A program made the position numbers and the translations under genes. The notes beneath the pieces are model-generated. The model had not been told where the DNA came from. It was given only the letters and a program-made list of their open reading frames with translations, and made no database searches. 64,000 nucleotides of DNA. It comes from Homoserinimonas sp. OAct 916. Lineage in GTDB: Bacteria > Actinomycetota > Actinomycetes > Actinomycetales > Microbacteriaceae. Below, piece by piece: positions 17,492 through 27,160 of the stretch. Position 1 is the stretch's first letter, and each line of letters opens with the position of its first letter. The stretch spans positions 1-64,000 of the forward strand of contig NZ_QJHB01000003.1 in the NCBI RefSeq assembly GCF_003260275.1, given 5' to 3'.

Positions 17492-18570
17492 TGACTATTC
17501 TCCAGCCGCTCGCCCGCCTGCGCACACCAGCCATCGCCCTGATCGTGGGGTCATTGGTGTTCGCGATGGCCGGGTGCAGCCCCGATGAACCACAACCAGC
17601 GGCGTCTGCGTCAGCCACTCCGGCTCCAAGCCCGAGTTTCAGCTCCACCTATGTCACGCCCGACCCGACCGCGATTGCCCCGCTGACTGGTGTGACAGTG
17701 CCCGCCGGAAGTCTGGCGAACCCGGCGCTGAGTGTGAAGATCGACAACCACGAGGCCGCCCGGCCGCAGATCGGCCTGAACCAGGCCGACCTCGTCTTCG
17801 AAATCCTCGTCGAGGGCGGATTGACGCGCTATCTGGCTGTCTGGCAGTCGGATATTCCGAAGCTGATCGGACCGGTGCGGTCGATCCGACCGGTTGACCC
17901 TCAGATCGCCTCAGCCTTCAACGGAATCATCGCGTACTCCGGTGGACAGCAGATGTTTGTTGACAAGATGCTGAACACCCCCGTTTTCAACGCAATACAT
18001 GGTCAGGCATCCACAGACAGCGTCTTTTATCGTGCCGACGATCGATCGGCGCCGCACGACGTGATCCTGCGTGCCCAGGATCTGGTGGCCCAACATGCCG
18101 ACCTTGCCGCACCCCCGGTCCAATTCGCGTTCTCTCTCGACGGCCCATCATCGACTGCGGCGAAGGACGGCGAGCCCACAGCCAAGATCACCGACGTCAT
18201 GAGTGACATCCGCACGGTGGCATGGGCATGGAGCGAGAAGAGTGGCACCTGGTTGCGCAGCACTCGTGACGGTAAAGACCTCGACGCCAGCGGCAAACAG
18301 TTGCACGCGACCAACGTCATCAGCATGGTCGTCGACACCGATTGGCGCTACGGCTACATTCCGTGGCCGACGGTGGTCGGCAAGGGCACCGCTTTCGTAT
18401 CGAGCGAGGGCAAGTCGATCAGGGTGACCTGGAGCAAGAAGTCGGCCGAGGCTCCGATCCGCCTGGTGGACGGGCAGGGGGCCACTGTGCGGCTTGCGCC
18501 CGGAAACTCCTGGTTTCAGTTGGTGCCCAACGGCAGCGGATCGGTGTCTCTGACGCCGCCAACCTCCTGA
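17491..18570 (+). CDS. DUF3048 lipoprotein
   Basis: With start GTG 17491 the protein is 359 aa and begins with a signal peptide ending in AMAGC (lipidation Cys29). A Pro/Ser/Ala-rich spacer precedes the two-part DUF3048/YerB-like domain: NPALSVKIDNHEAARPQIGL, ADLVFEILVEGGLTRYLAVW, IGPVRSIRPVD and the C-terminal DLDASGKQLHATNVISM region. The family is widespread in Gram-positives and extracytoplasmic, with no established activity. Two CIRCE-like operators start about 70 bp after its stop. Confidence 0.88.
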   Translation: MTILQPLARLRTPAIALIVGSLVFAMAGCSPDEPQPAASASATPAPSPSFSSTYVTPDPTAIAPLTGVTVPAGSLANPALSVKIDNHEAARPQIGLNQADLVFEILVEGGLTRYLAVWQSDIPKLIGPVRSIRPVDPQIASAFNGIIAYSGGQQMFVDKMLNTPVFNAIHGQASTDSVFYRADDRSAPHDVILRAQDLVAQHADLAAPPVQFAFSLDGPSSTAAKDGEPTAKITDVMSDIRTVAWAWSEKSGTWLRSTRDGKDLDASGKQLHATNVISMVVDTDWRYGYIPWPTVVGKGTAFVSSEGKSIRVTWSKKSAEAPIRLVDGQGATVRLAPGNSWFQLVPNGSGSVSLTPPTS

Positions 18571-18637
18571 GCACTCGGTTCAACGGCCCCGTCGGCGCCC
18601 CCGATGCTGGCAGAATGTCGGGTTCGATTCGTCTCTA

Positions 18638-18664
18638 CTTGCACTCGGCGGTGTCGAGTGCCAA
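18638..18664. promoter_or_regulatory. Degenerate CIRCE-like operator upstream of groEL
   Basis: CTTGCACTC-N9-GAGTGCCAA has the arm length and 9-bp spacer of CIRCE, with two changes in the left arm and one in the right arm against TTAGCACTC/GAGTGCTAA. It lies 7 bp upstream of the perfect copy. Confidence 0.6.
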
Positions 18665-18671
18665 TATTGTG

Positions 18672-20364
<1,693 letters not shown>

Positions 20365-20395
20365 GTCTGAACTGCACCGCAGCTGAATGATTGAA

Positions 20396-20429
20396 TGGCC
20401 GGGCGTCTCCTTCGGGAGGCGCCCGGCCA
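20396..20429 (+). terminator. groEL terminator
   Basis: A 15-bp stem (20396-20410 with 20415-20429, one wobble) closed by a stable TTCG tetraloop, 31 bp after the groEL stop, followed by TCGTT. Strong intrinsic terminator candidate despite the short U-tract. Confidence 0.85.
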
Positions 20430-20512
20430 TCGTTAACGGCGCGATCGTCCCTGGCCGATGGAGCAGTGTGGGCCGCTGATCGGGCCCCTGAGCAGGCCGC
20501 TGAGCGTACCGA

Positions 20513-20797
20513 CTATGCGAAGAGGCGGGCGTTGGCCTGTTCGATGTCTGCGTACTGTCGGCCGGCATGGGTCAATGCGCCCGCGATGGAGCCGAGGTCT
20601 TCCTCCATGCGCTGGTGGGTCACGTACCACGACGCTGCGATCGCCTGGAACGCGGTGGCCGCCTGACCGCTCCATGCGGATTCCAATTGGGTCAACTGGT
20701 TCTTCAGATTGTTGCTCTCTGCCTCCAGTCGCCCCATGGTGGCCCTGATCGCTGCAGCCTGGCCGTCTACGACCTCGCTATCGACGTGATACCGCAC
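20513..20797 (-). CDS. WXG100-family (ESAT-6-like) protein
   Basis: The 94-aa helical hairpin protein has the W-x-G turn at 42-44 (SAWSGQAATAF) between two long helices. Two GTG codons are possible; the second (20797) is chosen because AAGGAG ends 5 nt before it, whereas the first (20803) overlaps that ribosome site. WXG100 proteins are exported by ESX/type VII systems, usually as dimers. No second WXG gene, EccC ATPase or LXG toxin is nearby, so it may homodimerise and use a secretion system elsewhere. Confidence 0.88.
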   Translation of the reverse strand: MRYHVDSEVVDGQAAAIRATMGRLEAESNNLKNQLTQLESAWSGQAATAFQAIAASWYVTHQRMEEDLGSIAGALTHAGRQYADIEQANARLFA

Positions 20798-20943
20798 GGT
20801 CACTCCTTCGGTTCGATCTATCCGGCTCGTTCCACCCGGCTCGCTGTCTCCGGTTCGGTGCGGCCCACAACGGGCCTGCACGACCCACAGTACGAAGACA
20901 GACGCGGGGACTCACTCTGAAGGGCGGGTTCGGGGGAGAGGTG

Positions 20944-22695
20944 CTAGTTCTCGTCGTCGACGAGGAGGGGAAGGGTGACCCGGAATGTGGCGCCGCCACC
21001 GGGGGTCTCCAGCGCCTCCACGACCCCGCCGTGGGAGGAAACGATCGACGAGACGATGGCCAGTCCCAGGCCGCTGCCCCCGGTCTCCCTCGTGCGCGAC
21101 GAGTCGGCCCGCCAGAATCGCTGAAAGATCTTCTGTCGAATCTGTTCGGGGATGCCTTCGCCGTGGTCGATGACCTCCAGCGTCGCCCGGCGGTTCGCCT
21201 CATCCACGGCCACAGCGATCTCGATGGGGGTGTCGATGTTCGTGAATCGGGCGGCGTTGCCCATCAGATTCGTCACAACTTGGCGCAACTTGTTCTCCTC
21301 GCCGAGCACGATCGCTGATGCCGGGGCCGTGGGGTGAGCCTGCGGCCGAGGTTCCGGCGGCTGCACTGGTGCCCCAGCCCGTTGTGCTGGCGGTTTTCGA
21401 ACGCGACGCCCCCGAAGACGGGCGATGGTGGCGCCGGCAAGTGCGATCGGGCCGGTGCTCGGGGCGGGATCATCTTTGGCGACGGGGGCGGAATGCGTCG
21501 AAAGTGGGGCGGTGGCCGCGGTCGCCCCCGACGCCTCCGGCAAATCGCCTGAAGGGCTCTCCCCCTGCTTCGTCAGGGTCATCAGGGGGGTGTCGGTCAC
21601 AGCCAGATTGTTGGTCACCACGGTGACCACCCTGCCCGGAGCACTCGCCATGGCATCCAGTGCGGCATCGCGCGCGATGGGCACCAGGTCGACCGGACCC
21701 ACTTCCCTCGGCCGGGTCTCGTCGAGCCGGGCGAGCTCCAACAGGTCCTCGACCAGGCCGCCCATGCGGATGGCCTCCTTCTCGATGCGGTCCATCGCCT
21801 GGGCGACTTCCTCGGGCGACTGCAGGGCGCCCATCCGGTAGAGCTCGGCGTAACCGCGCACAGAGACGAGCGGGGTGCGTAGTTCGTGACTGGCGTCACC
21901 GACAAAGCGGCGCATCTGGTCGATCGTGCGTGCCCGGTCGAGGAACGCTCGGTCGATACGGCTGAGCATGGTGTTGAGCGAACGATTGAGGCGGCCGACC
22001 TCGGTGTTTGGCGTCGGGCCGGGCAATCGTTGACTGAAGTCGCCTTCGGCGATCGCGGCCGCGGTCTGCTCCACCTCGCGCAGGGGAGCAAAGGTGCTGG
22101 TCACCATCACTCGGGTCAGCAGGGCGCCGAAAGCGACCACGGCGATGCCGAAGCCGAGAAATATCGCCAGGTACGTGGCCATCACCGCGTCGACCGAGGA
22201 CGTGGCGACCGCGATGATGGCTGTGCCCCGGGCGCCATTGGGAACCTGGAAGGCGATCTCGCGCGCCACGGCGTGGAAGTCGGTGCGACGGTCGAGGCTG
22301 TGAAGCTCGAGGATCGACTGCTTGGTCAATATCTGGCCGGTCTCCAGCGTGAGGTTGGTGGGCAATACCGGGAGCTTTGCGCTCGGAGTGTCCATCCAGT
22401 TGCGGTTGACCAGGTTGCCGTAGGCGTCGAAAAGCGCGACGAAATACTCGGAGTCACCGCTTTCAGATTTCACGATATTGGGGCTCTCCACCGCCTGCGG
22501 CAAAAAGGAGTTCAGGTTGCCGGACGCGGTGGATTCCAATTGTGCGTCGAGTTGGTCGACGAGTTTCGGCTTGATCATGGCCATGGTGCCGATGCCTGAG
22601 ACCAGAAGGCCGAAAGTCAGGACCAGAACCGTGACGCCCGTGATCTTGGAGCGCAGGGAAACCGCATTCCACCGTTCCGACAGGGTTGGGTGCAT
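20944..22695 (-). CDS. Sensor histidine kinase (TrcS/MprB-like) with unusual insert
   Basis: The 583-aa membrane kinase has TM1 at about 20-40, an extracytoplasmic sensor loop (about 42-172), TM2 at about 173-195, HAMP (about 196-250), HisKA with FVGDASHELRTPLVS (His270) and HATPase_c with N-box QVVTNLMGNAARF (about 472-484), DHGEGIP and GGSGLGLAIVSSIV. Between HisKA and the N-box there is an extra low-complexity segment (about 368-460), rich in Ala/Pro/Ser with an Arg cluster RLRGRRVRKPP, which most relatives lack. It follows its response regulator by 42 bp on the same strand. Signal unknown. Confidence 0.9.
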   Translation of the reverse strand: MHPTLSERWNAVSLRSKITGVTVLVLTFGLLVSGIGTMAMIKPKLVDQLDAQLESTASGNLNSFLPQAVESPNIVKSESGDSEYFVALFDAYGNLVNRNWMDTPSAKLPVLPTNLTLETGQILTKQSILELHSLDRRTDFHAVAREIAFQVPNGARGTAIIAVATSSVDAVMATYLAIFLGFGIAVVAFGALLTRVMVTSTFAPLREVEQTAAAIAEGDFSQRLPGPTPNTEVGRLNRSLNTMLSRIDRAFLDRARTIDQMRRFVGDASHELRTPLVSVRGYAELYRMGALQSPEEVAQAMDRIEKEAIRMGGLVEDLLELARLDETRPREVGPVDLVPIARDAALDAMASAPGRVVTVVTNNLAVTDTPLMTLTKQGESPSGDLPEASGATAATAPLSTHSAPVAKDDPAPSTGPIALAGATIARLRGRRVRKPPAQRAGAPVQPPEPRPQAHPTAPASAIVLGEENKLRQVVTNLMGNAARFTNIDTPIEIAVAVDEANRRATLEVIDHGEGIPEQIRQKIFQRFWRADSSRTRETGGSGLGLAIVSSIVSSHGGVVEALETPGGGATFRVTLPLLVDDEN

Positions 22696-22737
22696 GGGCA
22701 GGGCAGTCTCCTCAGGGCATCGTGAGTGGTGCCTTGA

Positions 22738-23427
22738 TTATGCCTTGGCAGCCTTGAGCATGTATCCGAATCCACGCTTGGTCTGGATCAGCGGCTCGAC
22801 CGAGTGCACATCGAGCTTGCGACGGAGGTACGAGATGTAGGACTCGACGATGCCGGCGTCGCCGTTGAAATCGTATTCCCAGACGTGGTCGAGGATCTGA
22901 GCCTTGCTGAGTACCCGGTTCGGGTTGAGCATGAGATAGCGCAGCAGCTTGAACTCGGTGGGGCTGAGCTCGATCGACTCCTCGCCGACCAATACCTCAT
23001 GGGTGTCCTGGTCCATGGTCAATTCGCCGGTACGAATGATCGCGTCTTCTTCGGCGTGCATGGTGCGTCTGAGGATCGCCTTGATGCGGGCGACGATCTC
23101 ATCGAGGCTGAACGGCTTGGTGACGTAGTCGTCGCCGCCCACGGTCAGCCCGGTGATCTTGTCCTCGGTGTCGTCCTTCGCGGTGAGAAAGAGAATCGGG
23201 GCGGTGTAGCCTGCCGAGCGCAGGCGCTTGGTCACGCTGAAACCGTTCATGTCGGGGAGCATCACGTCGAGGATGATCAAATCAGGTTCCTCTTCGAGTA
23301 CTGCCGAAATCGTCTGAGCACCATTTCCCACTGCGCGAACTGCGAAGCCGGCGAAGCGAAGGCTTGTCGTCAGGAGATCGCGAATGTTGGGCTCGTCGTC
23401 AACTATGAGTATGCGTGGTCCGTCCAT
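22738..23427 (-). CDS. OmpR-family response regulator (TrcR/MprA-like)
   Basis: The 229-aa regulator has a receiver domain (RILIVDDEPNIRDLLTTSLR, Asp54 in LIILDVMLPDMNG, GGDDYVTKPFSLDEIVARI) and a winged-helix DNA-binding domain ending KRGFGYMLKAAKA. It is promoter-proximal to the histidine kinase. The receiver sequence most resembles the TrcR/MprA group of actinobacterial envelope-stress regulators; targets cannot be inferred. A GATACT element 6 nt before the ATG could be a leaderless -10. Confidence 0.92.
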   Translation of the reverse strand: MDGPRILIVDDEPNIRDLLTTSLRFAGFAVRAVGNGAQTISAVLEEEPDLIILDVMLPDMNGFSVTKRLRSAGYTAPILFLTAKDDTEDKITGLTVGGDDYVTKPFSLDEIVARIKAILRRTMHAEEDAIIRTGELTMDQDTHEVLVGEESIELSPTEFKLLRYLMLNPNRVLSKAQILDHVWEYDFNGDAGIVESYISYLRRKLDVHSVEPLIQTKRGFGYMLKAAKA

Positions 23428-23517
23428 GACCCAAGTATCTGCGTGTTAGCTGAAAGCAGTCTGGGAGTTCGTTCGAGGGGTTCCCGGGCCCTCCTGTTCG
23501 ACACCTGATCGTTTGGT

Positions 23518-24198
23518 TCACGGATCGGCCACAGCGGCGGCGGTCACTGCCCGAACGCAGCATCGCCCGGCCCCGGGCTCGCTCCTGATGCTGCATTCGC
23601 AGCCCGTGGCGCCTTCAGCGATCCCGGATACCAGCTCGAAATTGAGCGAACAGACGGTATCGCGATGATTCTCTGAGAGGCGATGGAAGGGGCAGTTGCC
23701 CATCACGAGTCCACCGGCGGGATCCTCCCTGGGTTCGTAGCCGCCCTGTTCCAGTGCCGTGACGAAGTCACCGGCCGATGCTCCCATCGCCCGGCCCCGG
23801 TCGCGGGCGATTCGAGCCAACGCCTGCGCTACCTGCTCGCCTGTGTTATTGGACTCGTCGATGGCCTCGGCCATGAGGTCGCCGGCCAACTCGTACTGAC
23901 GAGACGGAACGGATACCGTCACCTCGGTGTCGGCGCGGCGGTACAGCTTGGCGGGACGTCCCGACCCGGGACCGGTCTTCCCCGTCAGGCGACGGAACTC
24001 GACGTTGAGCAGGCCGTCATCGGCCAGTCGATCCAGCTGGAAGGCTGCGGTGCTGCGGGTGAGCCCGAGGGCGGAGGCCGCCTCGTCGCGGGATGTCGGC
24101 TCGTCGCGGCCGGCGACGAACTCGTACAGGGCGAGCCGGGAGGGGTCATCGAGCGCGGTGACGGCGGCGAGGGAGGCGCGGAAGTCGGGGGAGTTCAT
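23518..24198 (-). CDS. ArsR-like HTH regulator with cysteine-rich C-terminus
   Basis: The 226-aa protein has an N-terminal winged helix (LDDPSRLALYEFVAG, then SRDEAASALGLTRSTAAFQL as the recognition helix) and a C-terminal sensor region. Six cysteines cluster in the last 60 residues: Cys169 in MGNCPFH, Cys183, Cys200, Cys202 and Cys213-214. The CPFHxLxxxHxxxVC pattern resembles SufR-type (COG2345) repressors that bind an Fe-S cluster. TAGAAT 6 nt before ATG 24198 suggests a leaderless transcript overlapping the divergent promoter of the DoxX-folE run, so it probably represses that operon in response to redox or iron status (inference). Confidence 0.82.
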   Translation of the reverse strand: MNSPDFRASLAAVTALDDPSRLALYEFVAGRDEPTSRDEAASALGLTRSTAAFQLDRLADDGLLNVEFRRLTGKTGPGSGRPAKLYRRADTEVTVSVPSRQYELAGDLMAEAIDESNNTGEQVAQALARIARDRGRAMGASAGDFVTALEQGGYEPREDPAGGLVMGNCPFHRLSENHRDTVCSLNFELVSGIAEGATGCECSIRSEPGAGRCCVRAVTAAAVADP

Positions 24199-24204
24199 GG
24201 CATC

Positions 24205-24282
24205 ATTCTAACTCTAAAAGTGAAAATGCTTGACAGAAGAAGCGCGGAGAATCTAAAGTTCAAATGTACGGCTTTAGAGATT
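24205..24282. promoter_or_regulatory. Divergent promoter/operator between the HTH and DoxX genes
   Basis: Rightward: TTGACA (24230-24235), 18-bp spacer, TAAAGT (24254-24259). Leftward: TAGAAT as reverse complement of 24205-24210. A TCTAAA motif occurs near 24213 and 24252 in the same orientation and as TTTAGA near 24274, flanking and overlapping the -10 boxes. The repeated hexamer is a plausible operator for the divergent regulator. Confidence 0.55.
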
Positions 24283-24302
24283 TGTGTCAGAAGGGAACCA
24301 TC

Positions 24303-24752
24303 ATGACCAGTCAGACCACCGAGAGCGCCGCGCGCGTGGAGCCGCTGAGGAAGGTCGGGTGGGCGGACCCGTCAAAGCAGGCCTTCGGCCTGTTGCGCAC
24401 CGTCTTCACCATCGCCCCGATCATCTTCGGCCTGGACAAGTTCTTCAACCTGCTCACGTATTGGCCGCAGTACCTGCCACATCTGGTGACCGACGTGGTG
24501 CCGATGACGGCTCAACAATTCATGTTCGTGGTCGGCGTGATCGAAATCATCGCCGGTATCCTGGTCGCCGTTCGTCCGCGGCTCGGCTCCCTGGTTGTCG
24601 CCCTCTGGCTCGCGGGGATCATCGTCAACCTGCTCATCCTGCCCGGCTTCTTCGATGTCGCGCTTCGCGACTTCGGCCTGTTGATCGCCGCACTGGCGCT
24701 GTACCGCCTCTCCTTCGCACATGACGGACGCACCTCGAGATTCTTCATCTGA
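24303..24752 (+). CDS. DoxX-like membrane protein
   Basis: The 149-aa protein has four hydrophobic helices in the DoxX layout: FGLLRTVFTIAPIIFGLDKF, the QQFMFVVGVIEIIAGILVAV helix, a third helix (VVALWLAGIIVNLLIL) and a C-terminal FGLLIAALALYRL. The start at ATG 24303 has AAGGGA 8 nt upstream. Its stop overlaps the folE start (TGATG), so they are translationally coupled. DoxX-like proteins are linked to thiol/oxidative-stress defence in mycobacteria; the role here is unknown. Confidence 0.82.
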   Translation: MTSQTTESAARVEPLRKVGWADPSKQAFGLLRTVFTIAPIIFGLDKFFNLLTYWPQYLPHLVTDVVPMTAQQFMFVVGVIEIIAGILVAVRPRLGSLVVALWLAGIIVNLLILPGFFDVALRDFGLLIAALALYRLSFAHDGRTSRFFI

Positions 24753-25378
24753 TGTCTGTGATCACGCTGATCAACCGCCCGGCGCGCACCGGAGCAGGCC
24801 TCCACGTGGTGCAGAACTCGGCACCGATCGATGAGGAGGCTGCTCGACGTGCTATCAGCGACCTGCTGCGAGCACTCGGGAAGGATGTCACCAACCCGCA
24901 CCTGGCCGAGACACCGCGTCGCGTCGCCCAGGCCTTCGCCGAGATGCTCACTCCGCGAGAGTTCGACCTGACGACGTTCGAGAACGAGGAGGGCTACGAC
25001 GAGTTGGTTCTGGTGCGGGACATTCCCTTCCATTCACTCTGTGAACACCACTTGTTGCCATTCTCGGGTGTGGCCCATATCGGTTATCTCCCGGGGGATC
25101 GCATCATCGGCCTGTCCAAACTGGCCCGCGTGCTGGAGTTGTTTGCATTGGATCTTCAGGTGCAGGAGCGACTCACCAAGAACGTGGCCGACTGGTTGGA
25201 GGAGAACCTGCAGCCTCGCGGCGTCGGGGTGGTCCTCGAGGCGGAACACCAATGCATGTCGTTGCGCGGGGTGAAGGTGCACGGATCACACACGGTCACC
25301 AGCGCGCTTCACGGGTGCTTGCGGGAGGACTCGCGTTCCCGGCAGGAGTTCTTCACTCTCGTCGGGCTGCGCTCCTGA
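24752..25378 (+). CDS. folE: GTP cyclohydrolase I
   Basis: The 208-aa enzyme converts GTP to 7,8-dihydroneopterin triphosphate, the first step of folate/pterin synthesis. Zinc ligands are visible in SLCEHHLLPF and EHQCMSLRGV, with the VQERLTKNVADWL and GSHTVTSAL signatures. It is not in the usual folE-folP-folB-folK cluster: it follows a DoxX gene and precedes a divergent folP homologue and a RibD_C protein. The actinobacterial ftsH-folE cluster is not seen, so this may be a second, specialised FolE. Confidence 0.95.
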   Translation: MSVITLINRPARTGAGLHVVQNSAPIDEEAARRAISDLLRALGKDVTNPHLAETPRRVAQAFAEMLTPREFDLTTFENEEGYDELVLVRDIPFHSLCEHHLLPFSGVAHIGYLPGDRIIGLSKLARVLELFALDLQVQERLTKNVADWLEENLQPRGVGVVLEAEHQCMSLRGVKVHGSHTVTSALHGCLREDSRSRQEFFTLVGLRS

Positions 25379-25442
25379 CCGACGGGGTGCACACGGGTCG
25401 GGCGCCGGAGCCGGTCAGGCGTGGGAACGCGTCAATGAGAGG

Positions 25443-26411
25443 ATGAATATTGACGTGCTGGCCCATCACCGGGAGACTCAATCCATGGACACCGCCCGAA
25501 CCGCGACGAATTGGTGCTCGTCCGGTATCTTCGTGCCTGAACTTGCAACCCCCAGGCGCCAGATCGCGGGCAGGGAGTTTGATTTCGACCGGCAGGTCGC
25601 GGTGATGGCGATTGTGAACCGCACCCCCGACTCGTTCTATGACAAGGGCCGCACCTTCGCGCTGGATGCAGCGATCGATGCGGGCCGCCGGGCGTGGGAG
25701 GCGGGAGCGGACTGGGTCGACATCGGCGGAGTGAAGTTCGCGCCGGGGCCTCCCGTGCCGGTCGCTGACGAGCTTGAACGGATCGTGCCGGTGGTCGAGG
25801 CGTTGCGCCAGATCGATGGCCTGGTGATCTCGATCGACACGTTCCAACCCGCGGTCGCGGCGGCCAGCATCCGGGCCGGCGCCAATGTGATCAATGACAC
25901 CACCGGTCTGGCTGATCCCGAAATGGCCCGTGTGATCGCCGACAGCAACGCGCAGGTGATTATCACGCACAGTCTGGCCGAGGCGCGCAGACCCTACCCG
26001 AAGCCGATCTACCACGATGTGGTCGCCGAGGTGGTGGCTCATCTGGGCGAGCGCGTGCAACGGGCGAGGGCGGCGGGCATCCCCGATGATCGCATCATCG
26101 TCGACCCCGGCCACGACCTGAACAAGAACACCCTGCACTCGCTGGAGCTGACCAGACGGTTCGCCGAACTCACCCGACTCGGTTTTCCGGTTCTGGCTGC
26201 CGTGTCGAACAAGGACTTCATCGGTGAGAGCCTCGACCGCGCGCAGGGAGACCGGTTGGAGGGATCACTGGCGGCCGCGGTGATCTGCATGATGAATGGT
26301 GCACGGATCGTTCGCATGCACGATGTGGAGGCCGCTGTGGCCGCCGTGCGCATGACTGAAACCGTGCTGGGCTTTCGTGAGCCCGCGTACCTGCGCCACA
26401 ACAGGGAGTGA
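25443..26411 (+). CDS. folP2: Dihydropteroate synthase homologue, FolP2 type
   Basis: The 322-aa TIM-barrel protein keeps the pterin-binding hallmarks of DHPS: NRTPDSFYDKG, ISIDTFQPAVA, NVINDTTGL, VDPGHDLNKNT, SNKDFIGESL and IVRMHDV. It departs at loop 2, where the usual DIGGESTRPGA is DIGGVKFAPGP, and at the MHMRGTP position, replaced by THSLAEARRPYP. Mycobacterial FolP2, which lacks classical DHPS activity, carries a similar GGVK-type loop (recall). The pABA/sulfonamide site is therefore altered and the true second substrate is uncertain. It is 64 bp after folE and overlaps or abuts the RibD_C gene. Confidence 0.85.
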   Translation: MNIDVLAHHRETQSMDTARTATNWCSSGIFVPELATPRRQIAGREFDFDRQVAVMAIVNRTPDSFYDKGRTFALDAAIDAGRRAWEAGADWVDIGGVKFAPGPPVPVADELERIVPVVEALRQIDGLVISIDTFQPAVAAASIRAGANVINDTTGLADPEMARVIADSNAQVIITHSLAEARRPYPKPIYHDVVAEVVAHLGERVQRARAAGIPDDRIIVDPGHDLNKNTLHSLELTRRFAELTRLGFPVLAAVSNKDFIGESLDRAQGDRLEGSLAAAVICMMNGARIVRMHDVEAAVAAVRMTETVLGFREPAYLRHNRE

Positions 26412-26413
26412 TC

Positions 26414-27151
26414 ATGCCCACGCAACAGACGATTCATGAAATGGCCGCACTCGATCTGGCCGAGCTGATCGGGCACTACGCGCTCGACGACCGCACCGTG
26501 CCGCACCTCCGACTGAACTTCGTGTCGAGCCTTGACGGGGCGGCGACCCTCGATGGCCGTTCGGGAGGTCTGGGCAACGAGCAGGACCAACGGGTCATGA
26601 ATGCTTTGCGCACCTTCAGTGACGTGGTGCTGGTGGGCGCGGGCACAGTCCGCGCCGAAGGGTACGGCGGTCTGGATCTCGGCCACGACTCGGTCCGATG
26701 GCGGGTGGAGAACGGACTGCCGGCCGAGCCGGTGTTCGCGATCGTCTCCGGACATCTTGATCTGGACCCGGAATCGGGACCGTTCGTCGACCCTCCTGTT
26801 CGGCCGCTGATCTTCACCCACGACGGCGCCCCGGCGCACCGCAGACGCGCGCTGTCCCGAGTGGCCGACGTGATCACCTGCGGCACCAACACCGTTGATC
26901 TACGTCAGATGCGTGCTGAATTGAACGCGAGGGCGTTGCCCCAGGTGCTCTGTGAAGGCGGGCCGTCGCTGCTCGGATCGATGTTGGAAGCTGATGTCGT
27001 CGATGAGCTATGCCTCTCGCTCGGCGCGACGATGGTCGGTGGCGAATCGAGGCGAATCGCGGTGAGCGACCACGAGACCGTCCGGCATATGCGCTTTGCC
27101 GGGGTGCTTCGTGCAGACGACATGCTGCTGCTGCGCTACCTGCGCCGGTAA
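26414..27151 (+). CDS. RibD C-terminal/dihydrofolate-reductase-like pyrimidine reductase family protein
   Basis: The 245-aa protein is a stand-alone RibD_C domain: LRLNFVSSLDGAATLDGRSG, FSDVVLVGAGTVRAEGY, then LCEGGPSLLGSMLEADVVDE, all landmarks of the NADPH-dependent reductase half of RibD. The RibD deaminase domain is absent. ATG 26414 is preferred because AGGGAG lies 6 nt upstream, although an upstream GTG (26408) overlaps the folP2 stop. Following a FolE and a FolP homologue, it could act as a pterin reductase rather than in riboflavin synthesis (inference). Confidence 0.85.
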   Translation: MPTQQTIHEMAALDLAELIGHYALDDRTVPHLRLNFVSSLDGAATLDGRSGGLGNEQDQRVMNALRTFSDVVLVGAGTVRAEGYGGLDLGHDSVRWRVENGLPAEPVFAIVSGHLDLDPESGPFVDPPVRPLIFTHDGAPAHRRRALSRVADVITCGTNTVDLRQMRAELNARALPQVLCEGGPSLLGSMLEADVVDELCLSLGATMVGGESRRIAVSDHETVRHMRFAGVLRADDMLLLRYLRR

Positions 27152-27160
27152 CGTGGGGGC

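Noticed and set aside
20513-20797. ESX/type VII secretion locus
   Set aside because: Only one WXG100 gene is present, with no secretion ATPase, partner WXG gene or LXG effector nearby.
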